Positions 10,122-17,771 of a DNA stretch of 64,000 bases are shown here, in pieces (position 1 is the first letter of the stretch; each line of letters starts with the position of its first letter). The notes beneath the pieces are model-generated. The model was not told the DNA's origin, searched no databases, and saw nothing but the letters and a program-made list of their open reading frames with translations. Both the position numbers and the translations under genes were made by a program. The DNA comes from Pseudomonas haemolytica (lineage in GTDB: Bacteria > Pseudomonadota > Gammaproteobacteria > Pseudomonadales > Pseudomonadaceae): NCBI RefSeq assembly GCF_009659625.1, contig NZ_VOIW01000007.1, positions 1-64,000 on the forward strand, written 5' to 3'.

Positions 10122-11380
10122 GTCGTAATAAAGTGCGGCCGACCCTGCGTTCGGTCATTGCCCGTGGGCATATGATCCTGGCCCTGGTGGCGGTAACCCT
10201 GGCCAGTGTCTCCCTGACCCTGCTCGGTGTACTCGCCCTGCGTGTGTACGCCGAGCACAACCTGCACCTGATCGCCCGTTCCATCAACTACACCGTGGAA
10301 GCGGCGGTGGTCTTCAACGACAGCGCGGCGGCCACCGAGGCCCTGAGCCTGATTGCCTCCACGGAGGAAGTGGCCCAGGCGGAAGTCTTTGATATCAACG
10401 GCAAGCTTCTGGCGCGCTGGGTGCGCCCGGAAACTGGCATGTTGTCACGGGTCGAGCTGCAAATAGCGCATGCCCTGCTTGAACAGCCCATCAGCCAGCC
10501 GATCCTGCGCCAGGGGCAAACCGTGGGCAGCCTGCACCTGGTTGGCCATGGTGGCAGCCTGTTGCGCTTCTTGCTCAGCGGCCTGGTCGGGATTCTGATC
10601 TGCACCGCTCTCAGCGCCTGGGTGGCCTTGCACCTGTCGCGACGTCTGTTGAATGGCATCACCGTGCCATTGCAACGATTGGCCGCCGTGGCCCACGCCG
10701 CCCGCAGCGAGCGCGACTTCGACCGCCGCGTACCCTCGGCGCAGATCGCCGAACTCGACAGCCTGGGCAGCGACTTCAACGCCCTGCTGGGCGAGATGGA
10801 AGCCTGGCAGAGTCACCTGCAAAGCGAGAACGAAACCCTGGCTCACCAGGCCAGCCACGACAGCCTCACCGGTCTGCCCAACCGCGCGTTCTTCGAAGGC
10901 CGCTTGATCCGCGCCTTGCGCAGTGCTGCCAAGGTTAACGAGCGAGTGGCGGTGCTGTTTCTCGACAGCGACCGCTTCAAAGATATCAACGACAGCTTCG
11001 GCCACGCCGCCGGCGACGCCGTGCTGGTGGCCGTTGCCGACCGCGTGCGTGCGCAACTGCGTGAGAATGACTTGGTGGCGCGCCTGGGCGGCGATGAATT
11101 TGCGGTATTGCTCGCGCCGCTGCACAAGGCCGAAGACGCCCAGCGCATCGCCGACAAAATTATTTCAAGCATGGACGTGCCGATCCCACTGCCCGGAGGC
11201 ACCGAGGTGTTGACCTCCCTCAGTATCGGCATCGCCATTTATCCCGATCATGGCGCCACTCCCGGCACCTTGCTCAACGCCGCCGATACGGCGATGTACC
11301 AGGCCAAACGACAGTCCTCGGGCGGCCAGCAAACGGCGGAGTCGGAGCACCCCGTCGTCAACGTTCAACACAGGAGTTGA
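10118..11380 (+). CDS. yfiN: YfiN/TpbB membrane diguanylate cyclase
   Basis: The 420-residue product makes c-di-GMP from two GTP. Membrane segments lie at about 20-43 and 149-172 and flank a periplasmic domain that YfiR binds. A HAMP linker spans about 173-228, and a catalytic GGDEF domain fills the C-terminus with an intact GGDEF at 324-328. An RxxD inhibitory site (REND, 315-318) sits five residues upstream, so product feedback inhibition is expected. It is translationally coupled to yfiR and yfiB. In P. aeruginosa this cyclase drives small-colony variants and biofilm. Confidence 0.93.
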   Translation: MSRNKVRPTLRSVIARGHMILALVAVTLASVSLTLLGVLALRVYAEHNLHLIARSINYTVEAAVVFNDSAAATEALSLIASTEEVAQAEVFDINGKLLARWVRPETGMLSRVELQIAHALLEQPISQPILRQGQTVGSLHLVGHGGSLLRFLLSGLVGILICTALSAWVALHLSRRLLNGITVPLQRLAAVAHAARSERDFDRRVPSAQIAELDSLGSDFNALLGEMEAWQSHLQSENETLAHQASHDSLTGLPNRAFFEGRLIRALRSAAKVNERVAVLFLDSDRFKDINDSFGHAAGDAVLVAVADRVRAQLRENDLVARLGGDEFAVLLAPLHKAEDAQRIADKIISSMDVPIPLPGGTEVLTSLSIGIAIYPDHGATPGTLLNAADTAMYQAKRQSSGGQQTAESEHPVVNVQHRS

Positions 11381-11385
11381 TTCCC

Positions 11386-11877
11386 TTGTTCGCTAACACA
11401 CGCGTTTTGTTTATTTCGTTACTCGTTGCCTTCCTGGCCCTCAGCGGCTGTCAGACGCCACCGCCCAAGGGCCTGACCCCGGCGCAAGTTGCCGTACTCA
11501 AACAACAAGGCTTCGAGCTGACCGATGAAGGCTGGGCCTTCGGCCTGTCCGGCAAAGTGCTGTTTGGCAGCGACGTCGAAACCCTCAACAAACCCAGCAC
11601 CGCCATCGTCGAACGCATCGGCAAGGCCCTGGTAGGCGCAGGCATCGAGCGCGTGCGCGTTGACGGCCACACCGACGCCTCGGGCAAAGAACCCTACAAC
11701 GTGGCGCTGTCCCTGCGCCGCGCCAAAAGCGTGGGCAAGGTGCTGACCAATGTGGGTATGAAAGAAGAAAATATCCAACTGCGTGGCCTGGGCAGCAGCG
11801 AGCCGGTGGCGTCGAATACGACGACGGCGGGTCGAACCGAGAATCGGCGGGTGTCGATCGTAGTGATCGCGGACTAA
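11386..11877 (+). CDS. yfiB: YfiB, OmpA-like outer-membrane lipoprotein that sequesters YfiR
   Basis: This is a lipoprotein: a hydrophobic stretch runs into the lipobox LSGC, followed by a linker and an OmpA/Pal peptidoglycan-binding domain (VDGHTDASG, NVALSLRRAKSV, GLGSSEPVASN, RTENRRVSIVV). YfiB relieves YfiR repression of YfiN by binding YfiR at the outer membrane. No ATG is available. I choose TTG at 11386 because AGGAG ends 9 bases upstream; TTG at 11377 would overlap the yfiN stop but abuts the ribosome binding site. Confidence 0.88.
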   Translation: MFANTRVLFISLLVAFLALSGCQTPPPKGLTPAQVAVLKQQGFELTDEGWAFGLSGKVLFGSDVETLNKPSTAIVERIGKALVGAGIERVRVDGHTDASGKEPYNVALSLRRAKSVGKVLTNVGMKEENIQLRGLGSSEPVASNTTTAGRTENRRVSIVVIAD

Positions 11878-11911
11878 GGCAATTCACCTGCCTTAACTTG
11901 AAATACATTCA

Positions 11912-11945
11912 AAATGTGGGAGGGGGCAAGCCCCCACCCACATTT
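11912..11945. repeat. REP palindrome, single copy
   Basis: A near-perfect hairpin is built from AAATGTGGGAGGGGG and its complement around a CAAG loop. It belongs to the GTGGGAGGGGGC family of this genome but has lost the spacer and the inner TCCCGAT part. It sits between the convergent yfiB and LysR stops and may act as a transcription barrier. Confidence 0.85.
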
Positions 11946-11969
11946 GCGATCTGCGTGGTTCAAGGCGTC

Positions 11970-12917
11970 TCACTCCGCAAACCGCATCTCCCGCGTCTCC
12001 CCCATCAACAACCCCTGATTCTGCTCTGTCACCTCCCTGATGTAATCCCACAACAACGTAATCCGCTTCAACTTGCGCAGATCCTCCCGGCAATACATCC
12101 AGAACTGCCGCGTAATCGCAATCTGCTCCCCCAGCACCGGCAACAAGCGCGGATCCTGCGCCGCCAGAAAGCACGGCAATATCGCCATCGACCGCCCTTG
12201 CTGTGCCGCCACGTACTGCGCGATCACGCTGGTACTGCGCAGGCTGGCGCTGGCGCCGGGCACTACGTTGGCCAGGTACAGCAGCTCCGAGCTGAACGCC
12301 AGGTCATCCACATAGCTGATAAACGGATGCTCGGCCAAATCCGCGGGTTTGCGGATCGGCGGGTGTTGGTCGAGGTAATCCTGAGTGGCGTACAGCTGGA
12401 GTTTGTAGTCGCACAGTTTGCAACACACATATGGCCCGTGTTCCGGGCGTTCCAGGGCGATGACGATGTCGGCTTCGCGCTTGGACAGGCTGATGAAGTG
12501 GGGCAGGGGCAGGATGTCTACCGAGATCGCCGGGTAGGTGTCGACGAAATGGCTCAGTTGCGGAGTGACAAAGAAGCTGCCGAAACCTTCGGTGCAGCCC
12601 ATGCGCACATGGCCGGACAGCGCCACGCCGGAGCCGGAGACTTGTTCGCAGGCCATGTGCAACGTGCTTTCGATCGACTCCGCGTAGCCGAGCAAACGCT
12701 GGCCCTCGGGGGTGAGGACAAAGCCGCTGGTCCGGGATTTTTCGAACAGCAGGGTACCGAGCGACACTTCCAGTGAGCTGATGCGCCGCGACACAGTGGT
12801 GTAGTCCACTGCCAGGCGTTTGGCGGCCACGCTGGCCTTGCGGGTACGGGCCACTTCGAGGAAAAACTTCAGGTCATCCCAGTTCAGGGAGCCCAGGGAG
12901 GTGATGTTTTTTTGCAT
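11970..12917 (-). CDS. LysR-family regulator, probable activator of mmsAB
   Basis: The 315-residue product has an N-terminal winged helix (WDDLKFFLEVARTRKASVAAKRLAVDYTTVSRRIS) and a LysR effector domain. It is transcribed away from mmsA across a 133-bp region, the usual arrangement for a LysR regulator and its target. The start at 12917 gives a normal family length; the frame is open 25 codons upstream but that extension (MRRSDCFWSID...) looks non-coding and would cover the operator region. In P. aeruginosa the mmsAB regulator is of the AraC family, so the link to mmsAB rests on position only. Confidence 0.85.
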   Translation of the reverse strand: MQKNITSLGSLNWDDLKFFLEVARTRKASVAAKRLAVDYTTVSRRISSLEVSLGTLLFEKSRTSGFVLTPEGQRLLGYAESIESTLHMACEQVSGSGVALSGHVRMGCTEGFGSFFVTPQLSHFVDTYPAISVDILPLPHFISLSKREADIVIALERPEHGPYVCCKLCDYKLQLYATQDYLDQHPPIRKPADLAEHPFISYVDDLAFSSELLYLANVVPGASASLRSTSVIAQYVAAQQGRSMAILPCFLAAQDPRLLPVLGEQIAITRQFWMYCREDLRKLKRITLLWDYIREVTEQNQGLLMGETREMRFAE

Positions 12918-12932
12918 ATTGGACCGGCTTTT

Positions 12933-12961
12933 ATGTGCGTTCTTATTAGAAGTTTGCACAT
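12933..12961. promoter_or_regulatory. Candidate LysR operator between lysR and mmsA
   Basis: An outer inverted repeat ATGTGC-N17-GCACAT encloses a nearly concentric inner repeat TTCT-N4-AGAA. The element lies 16 bases upstream of the LysR start and 89 bases upstream of mmsA. This position fits a regulator that represses itself while activating the divergent operon. Assignment is by symmetry and position. Confidence 0.5.
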
Positions 12962-13050
12962 CTATACTCCAAAAACAGTCCGAACGCCTCATTCTTCAAG
13001 GCGATTCAACGCCTTGGTTCTCTGCATAAATACAAGATTCTGGAGACCAC

Positions 13051-14568
13051 ATGAACGCATCTGCCGATATTTCCGTGCAACAGGTCAAGTTGCTGATCAA
13101 CGGCGAGTGGGTCGAGTCCAAGACCACCGAATGGCAAGACATCGTCAACCCGGCCACCCAGCAAGTGCTGGCCAAAGTCCCATTTGCCACTGCCGATGAA
13201 GTCAACGCCGCCATCGACGCCGCCCATCGCGCCTTCCAGACCTGGAAGCTGACGCCGATCGGCGCGCGCATGCGCATCATGCTCAAGCTGCAAGCCTTGA
13301 TCCGCGAACATTCCAAGCGTATCGCCGTCGTCCTCAGCGCCGAGCAGGGCAAGACCATTGCCGATGCCGAAGGCGATATTTTCCGTGGCCTGGAAGTGGT
13401 CGAACACGCCTGCTCCATCGGCACCCTGCAAATGGGCGAGTTTGCCGAGAACGTTGCCGGCGGCGTCGACACCTACACCCTGCGCCAGCCCATCGGCGTG
13501 TGCGCCGGCATTACCCCGTTCAACTTCCCGGCGATGATTCCGCTGTGGATGTTCCCGATGGCCATCGCTTGCGGTAACACCTTCGTGCTCAAGCCGTCCG
13601 AGCAGGACCCGCTGTCGACCATGCTGCTGGTGGAGCTGGCGCTGGAAGCCGGTGTGCCGGCTGGCGTGCTCAACGTGGTGCATGGCGGCAAGGACGTGGT
13701 GGATGCACTGTGTACCCATAAAGACATCAAGGCCGTGTCCTTCGTCGGTTCGACTGCCGTGGGCACCCATGTCTACGACCTCGCCGGCAAGCACGGCAAG
13801 CGCGTGCAATCGATGATGGGCGCCAAGAATCATGCGGTGGTGCTGCCAGACGCCAACCGTGAACACACCCTCAATGCGCTGGTCGGCGCCGGTTTTGGCG
13901 CGGCAGGCCAGCGTTGCATGGCCACGTCGGTGGTGGTGCTGGTGGGCGCGTCCAAGCAGTGGCTGCCGGATCTCAAGGCCCTGGCGCAGAAGCTCAAGGT
14001 CAACGCGGGCAGCGAAGCCGGCACGGACGTTGGTCCGGTGATCTCCAAGCGCGCCAAGGCACGCATCCTGGAGTTGATCGAAAGCGGCGTGAAAGAAGGC
14101 GCCAAGCTCGAACTGGACGGCCGCGACATCAAGGTGCCGGGCTTCGAGCACGGTAACTTTGTCGGCCCGACCCTGTTCTCGGGCGTGACCACTGACATGC
14201 GCATCTACACCGAGGAAATCTTCGGACCAGTGTTGGTGGTGCTTGAAGTCGCGACCCTTGATGAGGCCATCGCCTTGGTCAACGCCAACCCGTTCGGCAA
14301 CGGCACTGGCCTGTTCACCCAGAGCGGTGCGGCGGCGCGCAAGTTCCAGAGCGAAATCGATGTGGGCCAGGTCGGTATCAACATCCCGATCCCGGTGCCT
14401 GTACCGTTCTTCAGCTTCACCGGCTCGCGCGGCTCCAAGCTTGGCGACCTCGGCCCCTACGGCAAGCAAGTGGTGCAGTTCTACACCCAGACCAAAACCG
14501 TCACCAGCCGCTGGTTCGACGACGACACGGTCAACGATGGCGTTAACACCACCATCAACCTGCGCTGA
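13051..14568 (+). CDS. mmsA: CoA-acylating methylmalonate-semialdehyde dehydrogenase
   Basis: The 505-residue aldehyde dehydrogenase oxidises methylmalonate semialdehyde to propionyl-CoA with NAD and CoA, releasing CO2, in valine (and thymine) catabolism. Family marks include PFNFPAMIPLWMFPMAIACGN, FVGSTAVGTHVY and the catalytic cysteine at residue 289 in GAAGQRCMATS. MmsA enzymes carry this RCM motif and lack the general-base glutamate of other aldehyde dehydrogenases; here the equivalent region reads VLPDANREHTL. It is followed 15 bases later by mmsB in one operon. Confidence 0.95.
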   Translation: MNASADISVQQVKLLINGEWVESKTTEWQDIVNPATQQVLAKVPFATADEVNAAIDAAHRAFQTWKLTPIGARMRIMLKLQALIREHSKRIAVVLSAEQGKTIADAEGDIFRGLEVVEHACSIGTLQMGEFAENVAGGVDTYTLRQPIGVCAGITPFNFPAMIPLWMFPMAIACGNTFVLKPSEQDPLSTMLLVELALEAGVPAGVLNVVHGGKDVVDALCTHKDIKAVSFVGSTAVGTHVYDLAGKHGKRVQSMMGAKNHAVVLPDANREHTLNALVGAGFGAAGQRCMATSVVVLVGASKQWLPDLKALAQKLKVNAGSEAGTDVGPVISKRAKARILELIESGVKEGAKLELDGRDIKVPGFEHGNFVGPTLFSGVTTDMRIYTEEIFGPVLVVLEVATLDEAIALVNANPFGNGTGLFTQSGAAARKFQSEIDVGQVGINIPIPVPVPFFSFTGSRGSKLGDLGPYGKQVVQFYTQTKTVTSRWFDDDTVNDGVNTTINLR

Positions 14569-14583
14569 TCCCGGGAGACGACC

Positions 14584-15471
14584 ATGAAGATTGCATTTAT
14601 CGGCCTGGGCAACATGGGCGCACCCATGGCCCGCAACCTGATCAAGGCCGGCCACCGGCTGAACCTGTTCGACCTTAACCAGACGGTACTCAAAGAGTTG
14701 GCCGAACTCGGCGGCACCATCAGCAGTTCGCCCCGTGATGCGGCGAAAGACGCTGAACTGGTGATTACCATGCTGCCGGCCGCCGCCCATGTGCGCAGCG
14801 TCTGGCTGAATGAAGATGGCGTGCTCGCAGGCATCGGCCAAGGTGTGCCAGCGGTGGATTGCAGCACTATCGACCCGCAGACCATCCGTGATGTAGCGGC
14901 CGCGGCGGCAAAACAGGGCGTGGCAGTGGCCGATGCACCGGTGTCCGGTGGCACCGGCGGCGCGCAAGCCGGGACGCTGACCTTTATGGTCGGCGCCAAC
15001 CCGCAACTGTTCGCCACCCTGCAACCGGTACTGGCGCAGATGGGCCGCAATATCGTGCACTGCGGCGAGGTTGGCACCGGGCAAATAGCCAAGATCTGCA
15101 ACAACCTGCTACTGGGTATCAGCATGGTCGGCGTCAGTGAAGCCATGGCCCTGGGCGATGCATTGGGCATCGACACCCAAGTGCTGGCCGGCATCATCAA
15201 CAGCTCCACTGGGCGCTGCTGGAGTTCCGATACCTACAACCCGTGGCCGGGTGTGATTGAAACTGCACCATCATCGCGCGGCTATACCGGTGGTTTCGGC
15301 GCCGACCTGATGCTCAAGGATTTGGGGCTTGCCACTGAAGCGGCGCGCCAGGCACACCAGCCGGTGATCCTCGGTGCGGTGGCCCAGCAGTTGTATCAAT
15401 CAATGAGCCAGCGTGGGGAAGGGGGTAAGGACTTCTCGGCGATCATCAACAGTTATCGCAAGCCTGAGTAG
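14584..15471 (+). CDS. mmsB: 3-hydroxyisobutyrate dehydrogenase
   Basis: The 295-residue product oxidises 3-hydroxyisobutyrate to methylmalonate semialdehyde, the substrate of the upstream MmsA. It opens with a Rossmann dinucleotide motif (FIGLGNMGAPMARNLIKAGH), has the substrate-binding DAPVSGGTGGAQAGTL signature, and the catalytic lysine region GQIAKICNN. GGGAG lies 8 bases before the ATG at 14584. A strong terminator follows. Confidence 0.95.
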   Translation: MKIAFIGLGNMGAPMARNLIKAGHRLNLFDLNQTVLKELAELGGTISSSPRDAAKDAELVITMLPAAAHVRSVWLNEDGVLAGIGQGVPAVDCSTIDPQTIRDVAAAAAKQGVAVADAPVSGGTGGAQAGTLTFMVGANPQLFATLQPVLAQMGRNIVHCGEVGTGQIAKICNNLLLGISMVGVSEAMALGDALGIDTQVLAGIINSSTGRCWSSDTYNPWPGVIETAPSSRGYTGGFGADLMLKDLGLATEAARQAHQPVILGAVAQQLYQSMSQRGEGGKDFSAIINSYRKPE

Positions 15472-15480
15472 GGCATTTTT

Positions 15481-15514
15481 CCGGGAGCCAGCCAATGACT
15501 GGCTCCCGGGTTTT
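15481..15514 (+). terminator. Intrinsic terminator after mmsB
   Basis: CCGGGAGCCAG pairs perfectly over 11 bp with CTGGCTCCCGG around a seven-base loop, and GTTTTG follows. It ends the mmsAB operon and lies 6 bases from the stop of the convergent cupin gene. Confidence 0.88.
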
Positions 15515-15519
15515 GCGGG

Positions 15520-15864
15520 TCAGGCGAACACAAAATACTTACGCACCGTCTCAACCACTTCCCACGTCCCCTTCATCCCCGGCTCCACCACAAAGATATC
15601 CCCAGCGCGTAGATGGATCGGCTGCATGCCATCAGGCGTGATCACGCAGTAGCCTTCCTGGAAATGGCAGTATTCCCACTTCACATATTCCACGTACCAC
15701 TTGCCCGGTGTGCAGATCCAGGTGCCCATGATTTTGCTGCCGTCTTCGCTGGTGTAGGCGTTGAGGTTGACGGTGTGTGGGTCACCTTCGAGCTTTTCCC
15801 ACTTGCAGGCATCCAGGACCGGCAGTGGGTGGGTGTCGCGCAGTACGGTGATGGGCTTGGACAT
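15520..15864 (-). CDS. Cupin-domain protein (DUF861-type)
   Basis: The 114-residue product is a single small cupin. The two cupin motifs are recognisable around GKWYVEYVKWEYCHFQEGYCVI and the DGMQPIHLRAGDIFVVEPGMKGTW segment, similar to the C-terminal half of EutQ and to (S)-ureidoglycine-type cupins. Only one of the usual metal-ligand histidines is evident (CHFQEG), so an enzymatic role is uncertain. The start at 15864 has CGGAG upstream; 25 further open codons upstream are ignored. It stands alone, convergent to mmsB. Confidence 0.75.
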   Translation of the reverse strand: MSKPITVLRDTHPLPVLDACKWEKLEGDPHTVNLNAYTSEDGSKIMGTWICTPGKWYVEYVKWEYCHFQEGYCVITPDGMQPIHLRAGDIFVVEPGMKGTWEVVETVRKYFVFA

Positions 15865-16007
15865 GATGACTCCGAGGCAAGGGATGAAGAGTCGAACCCT
15901 ATAGCGTCGCAGGCAGGCTTGGTGGTCTGTACTCGACATCGGGATGCCCAGAAGCGCAGCCGGGTCTATTTGATATATCCCATCATCAATTCGCTGTTTC
16001 CTCGCAG

Positions 16008-16045
16008 TTCGTGCGAAAGAATTCCCGTCTCACGCGAGAATTCGC
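16008..16045. promoter_or_regulatory. Two candidate KynR operators upstream of kynB
   Basis: TTCG-TG-CGAA (16008-16017) and GCGA-GAAT-TCGC (16034-16045) are inverted repeats 60-97 bases upstream of kynB. Both resemble the AAATTCGAATTT palindrome between kynR and kynU. KynR is an Lrp-type activator of the kynurenine genes in P. aeruginosa, and Lrp proteins often bind arrays of spaced palindromes. Confidence 0.5.
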
Positions 16046-16104
16046 AAGAAAATTCAGAGCTGGCCCTCGTATCATTCACCCCAGTACCCAGTGAGAGCCT
16101 TGCA

Positions 16105-16755
16105 ATGAACCCAATAAAAACGTGGTGGGATATCAGCCCGCCCTTGAGCACGGCGACCCCGACCTGGCCGGGCGATACGCCGTTCCAGGAAGAGCGCGTG
16201 TGGCAGTTCGGCCCTGAGTGCCCGGTGAATGTGGGCCGCGTGACCTTGTCACCGCATACCGGCGCCCATGTGGATGCCCCGCTGCATTACAGCGCCGACG
16301 GCGCGCCGATTGGCGAGGTGTCGCTGGATGTGTACATGGGGCCTTGTCGGGTACTGCATTGCCTGGGCAGCGGCGCGTTGGTACAGCCTCATCAGTTGCA
16401 AGGGCGTGTGGATAACATGCCGGAGCGCGTACTATTGCGCACTTATCCACAAGCGCCACTCACCGAGTGGGATTCGAATTTCACCGCCATCGCCCCGCAA
16501 ACCATCGAGCTGCTCGCCGGCCTGGGGGTGCGCCTGATTGGTATCGACACGCCGTCCCTGGACCCGCAACAGTCCAAGACCATGGATTCGCACAACGCCG
16601 TAGCCCGTCACGGCATGGCGATCCTCGAAGGCATCGTGCTCGATGAGGTACCGGAGGGCGACTATGAGTTGATCGCGCTGCCGCTGCGCTTTGCCAACCT
16701 CGATGCCAGCCCGGTCCGCGCAATCCTGCGCCCGCTCAAGGAGCCTACGCGATGA
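16105..16755 (+). CDS. kynB: Kynurenine formamidase
   Basis: The 216-residue metal-dependent hydrolase splits N-formylkynurenine to kynurenine and formate, the second step of tryptophan degradation. It carries the KynB zinc-site signature LSPHTGAHVDAPLHY and a downstream DTPSLDPQQSKTMDSHN block typical of the family. The ATG at 16105 fits the family N-terminus (WWDISPPLSTATPTWPGDTP). The reading frame stays open about 160 codons upstream, but that part crosses the cupin gene and its promoter and has no family match. kynA overlaps its stop. Confidence 0.94.
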   Translation: MNPIKTWWDISPPLSTATPTWPGDTPFQEERVWQFGPECPVNVGRVTLSPHTGAHVDAPLHYSADGAPIGEVSLDVYMGPCRVLHCLGSGALVQPHQLQGRVDNMPERVLLRTYPQAPLTEWDSNFTAIAPQTIELLAGLGVRLIGIDTPSLDPQQSKTMDSHNAVARHGMAILEGIVLDEVPEGDYELIALPLRFANLDASPVRAILRPLKEPTR

Positions 16756-17624
16756 GCCAATGTCCTTTCTCTCCAGAATATAAGCCTGCCGACGCCCAGC
16801 CACCGGAAGAATGGCATAACGCCGAATTGAATTTTTCCGAGTCCATGAGCTACGGCGACTACCTGGACCTGGGTAAGGTTCTCAGCGCCCAGCACCCGCT
16901 GTCGCCGGATCATAACGAAATGCTCTTCATCATCCAGCACCAGACTTCGGAGCTGTGGATGAAGCTGATGCTCCACGAACTCAAGGCCGCCCGCGAACAC
17001 GTGCGCCTGGGCGAGTTGCCGCCGGCGTTCAAGATGCTGGCGCGAGTGTCGCGGATCTTTGATCAACTGGTGCACGCCTGGGCGGTGCTGGCGACCATGA
17101 CACCGTCGGAGTACAAGGCGATTCGCCCGTTCTTGGGGCAGTCGTCGGGGTTCCAGTCGTTCCAGTACCGCGAGATCGAATTCATCCTTGGCAACAAGAG
17201 CCCGGCGCTGCTGCGGCCCCATGCGCATCGCCCGCAATTGTTGCAGCAACTGCAGGTGGCGATTGCCACGCCGTCGCTGTATGACGAGGCGATTAACCTG
17301 ATGATCAAGGCCGGGCTGGCGATTGACCCCAAGCGCGCCGAACGCGACCCGACGGCGGCCACGGTGCATGATGAATCTGTTGAAGCGGCGTGGCGTGAGG
17401 TGTATCGCGACCCTAGCCGTTATTGGGATTTGTATCAGTTGGCCGAGAAGTTTATCGACCTGGAGGATTCATTCCGCCAATGGCGCTTCCGCCATGTCAC
17501 GACCGTGGAGCGGATCATCGGTTTCCAGCCTGGCACCGGTGGTACTGAAGGCGTGGGTTACCTGCGCAAGATGCTCGACACCGTGTTGTTTCCCGAACTC
17601 TGGCGAGTGCGTTCCACCCTCTAA
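16752..17624 (+). CDS. kynA: Tryptophan 2,3-dioxygenase
   Basis: The 290-residue heme protein opens the indole ring of L-tryptophan to N-formylkynurenine. Family motifs are MSYGDYLDLGKVLSAQHPLS, HNEMLFIIQHQTSELWMKL (heme-side histidine and substrate arginine region), SGFQSFQYREIEFILGNKS and, near the C-terminus, RFRHVTTVERIIGFQPGTGG with the proximal heme histidine. It starts on an ATGA overlap with kynB, so formamidase and dioxygenase should be made together. In P. aeruginosa kynA is separate from kynB. Confidence 0.96.
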   Translation: MSQCPFSPEYKPADAQPPEEWHNAELNFSESMSYGDYLDLGKVLSAQHPLSPDHNEMLFIIQHQTSELWMKLMLHELKAAREHVRLGELPPAFKMLARVSRIFDQLVHAWAVLATMTPSEYKAIRPFLGQSSGFQSFQYREIEFILGNKSPALLRPHAHRPQLLQQLQVAIATPSLYDEAINLMIKAGLAIDPKRAERDPTAATVHDESVEAAWREVYRDPSRYWDLYQLAEKFIDLEDSFRQWRFRHVTTVERIIGFQPGTGGTEGVGYLRKMLDTVLFPELWRVRSTL

Positions 17625-17628
17625 ACAA

Positions 17629-17655
17629 AAAAGCCCCGGATCACCGGGGCTTTTC
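17629..17655 (+). terminator. Intrinsic terminator of kynBA
   Basis: AAAAGCCCCGG pairs with CCGGGGCTTTT around ATCA. It starts 5 bases behind the kynA stop. Confidence 0.92.
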
Positions 17656-17673
17656 ATTTGGAATGCAGTTAAA

Positions 17674-17767
17674 AATGTGGGAGGGGGCTTGCTCCCGATG
17701 GCGGAGTGTCAGTCACCAGATATACCGGCTGACATACTGCTATCGGGAGCAAGCCCCCTCCCACATT
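17674..17767. repeat. REPIN, GGGGGC family
   Basis: Two REP palindromes in inverted orientation (outer ends GTGGGAGGGGGCTTGCTCCC and its complement) are separated by a short variable spacer. It lies between the convergent ends of kynA and the permease gene, 4 bases from the permease stop. Confidence 0.92.
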
Positions 17768-17771
17768 GGTA

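Noticed and set aside
11377..11385. TTG at 11377 as the yfiB start
   Set aside because: It directly abuts the AGGAG sequence, leaving no spacing; TTG at 11386 is properly spaced.
13006..15084. 692-codon open frame on the minus strand opposite mmsA-mmsB
   Set aside because: It mirrors the codon structure of two certain genes, crosses their boundary and has no family resemblance. High third-position GC often opens such antisense frames.
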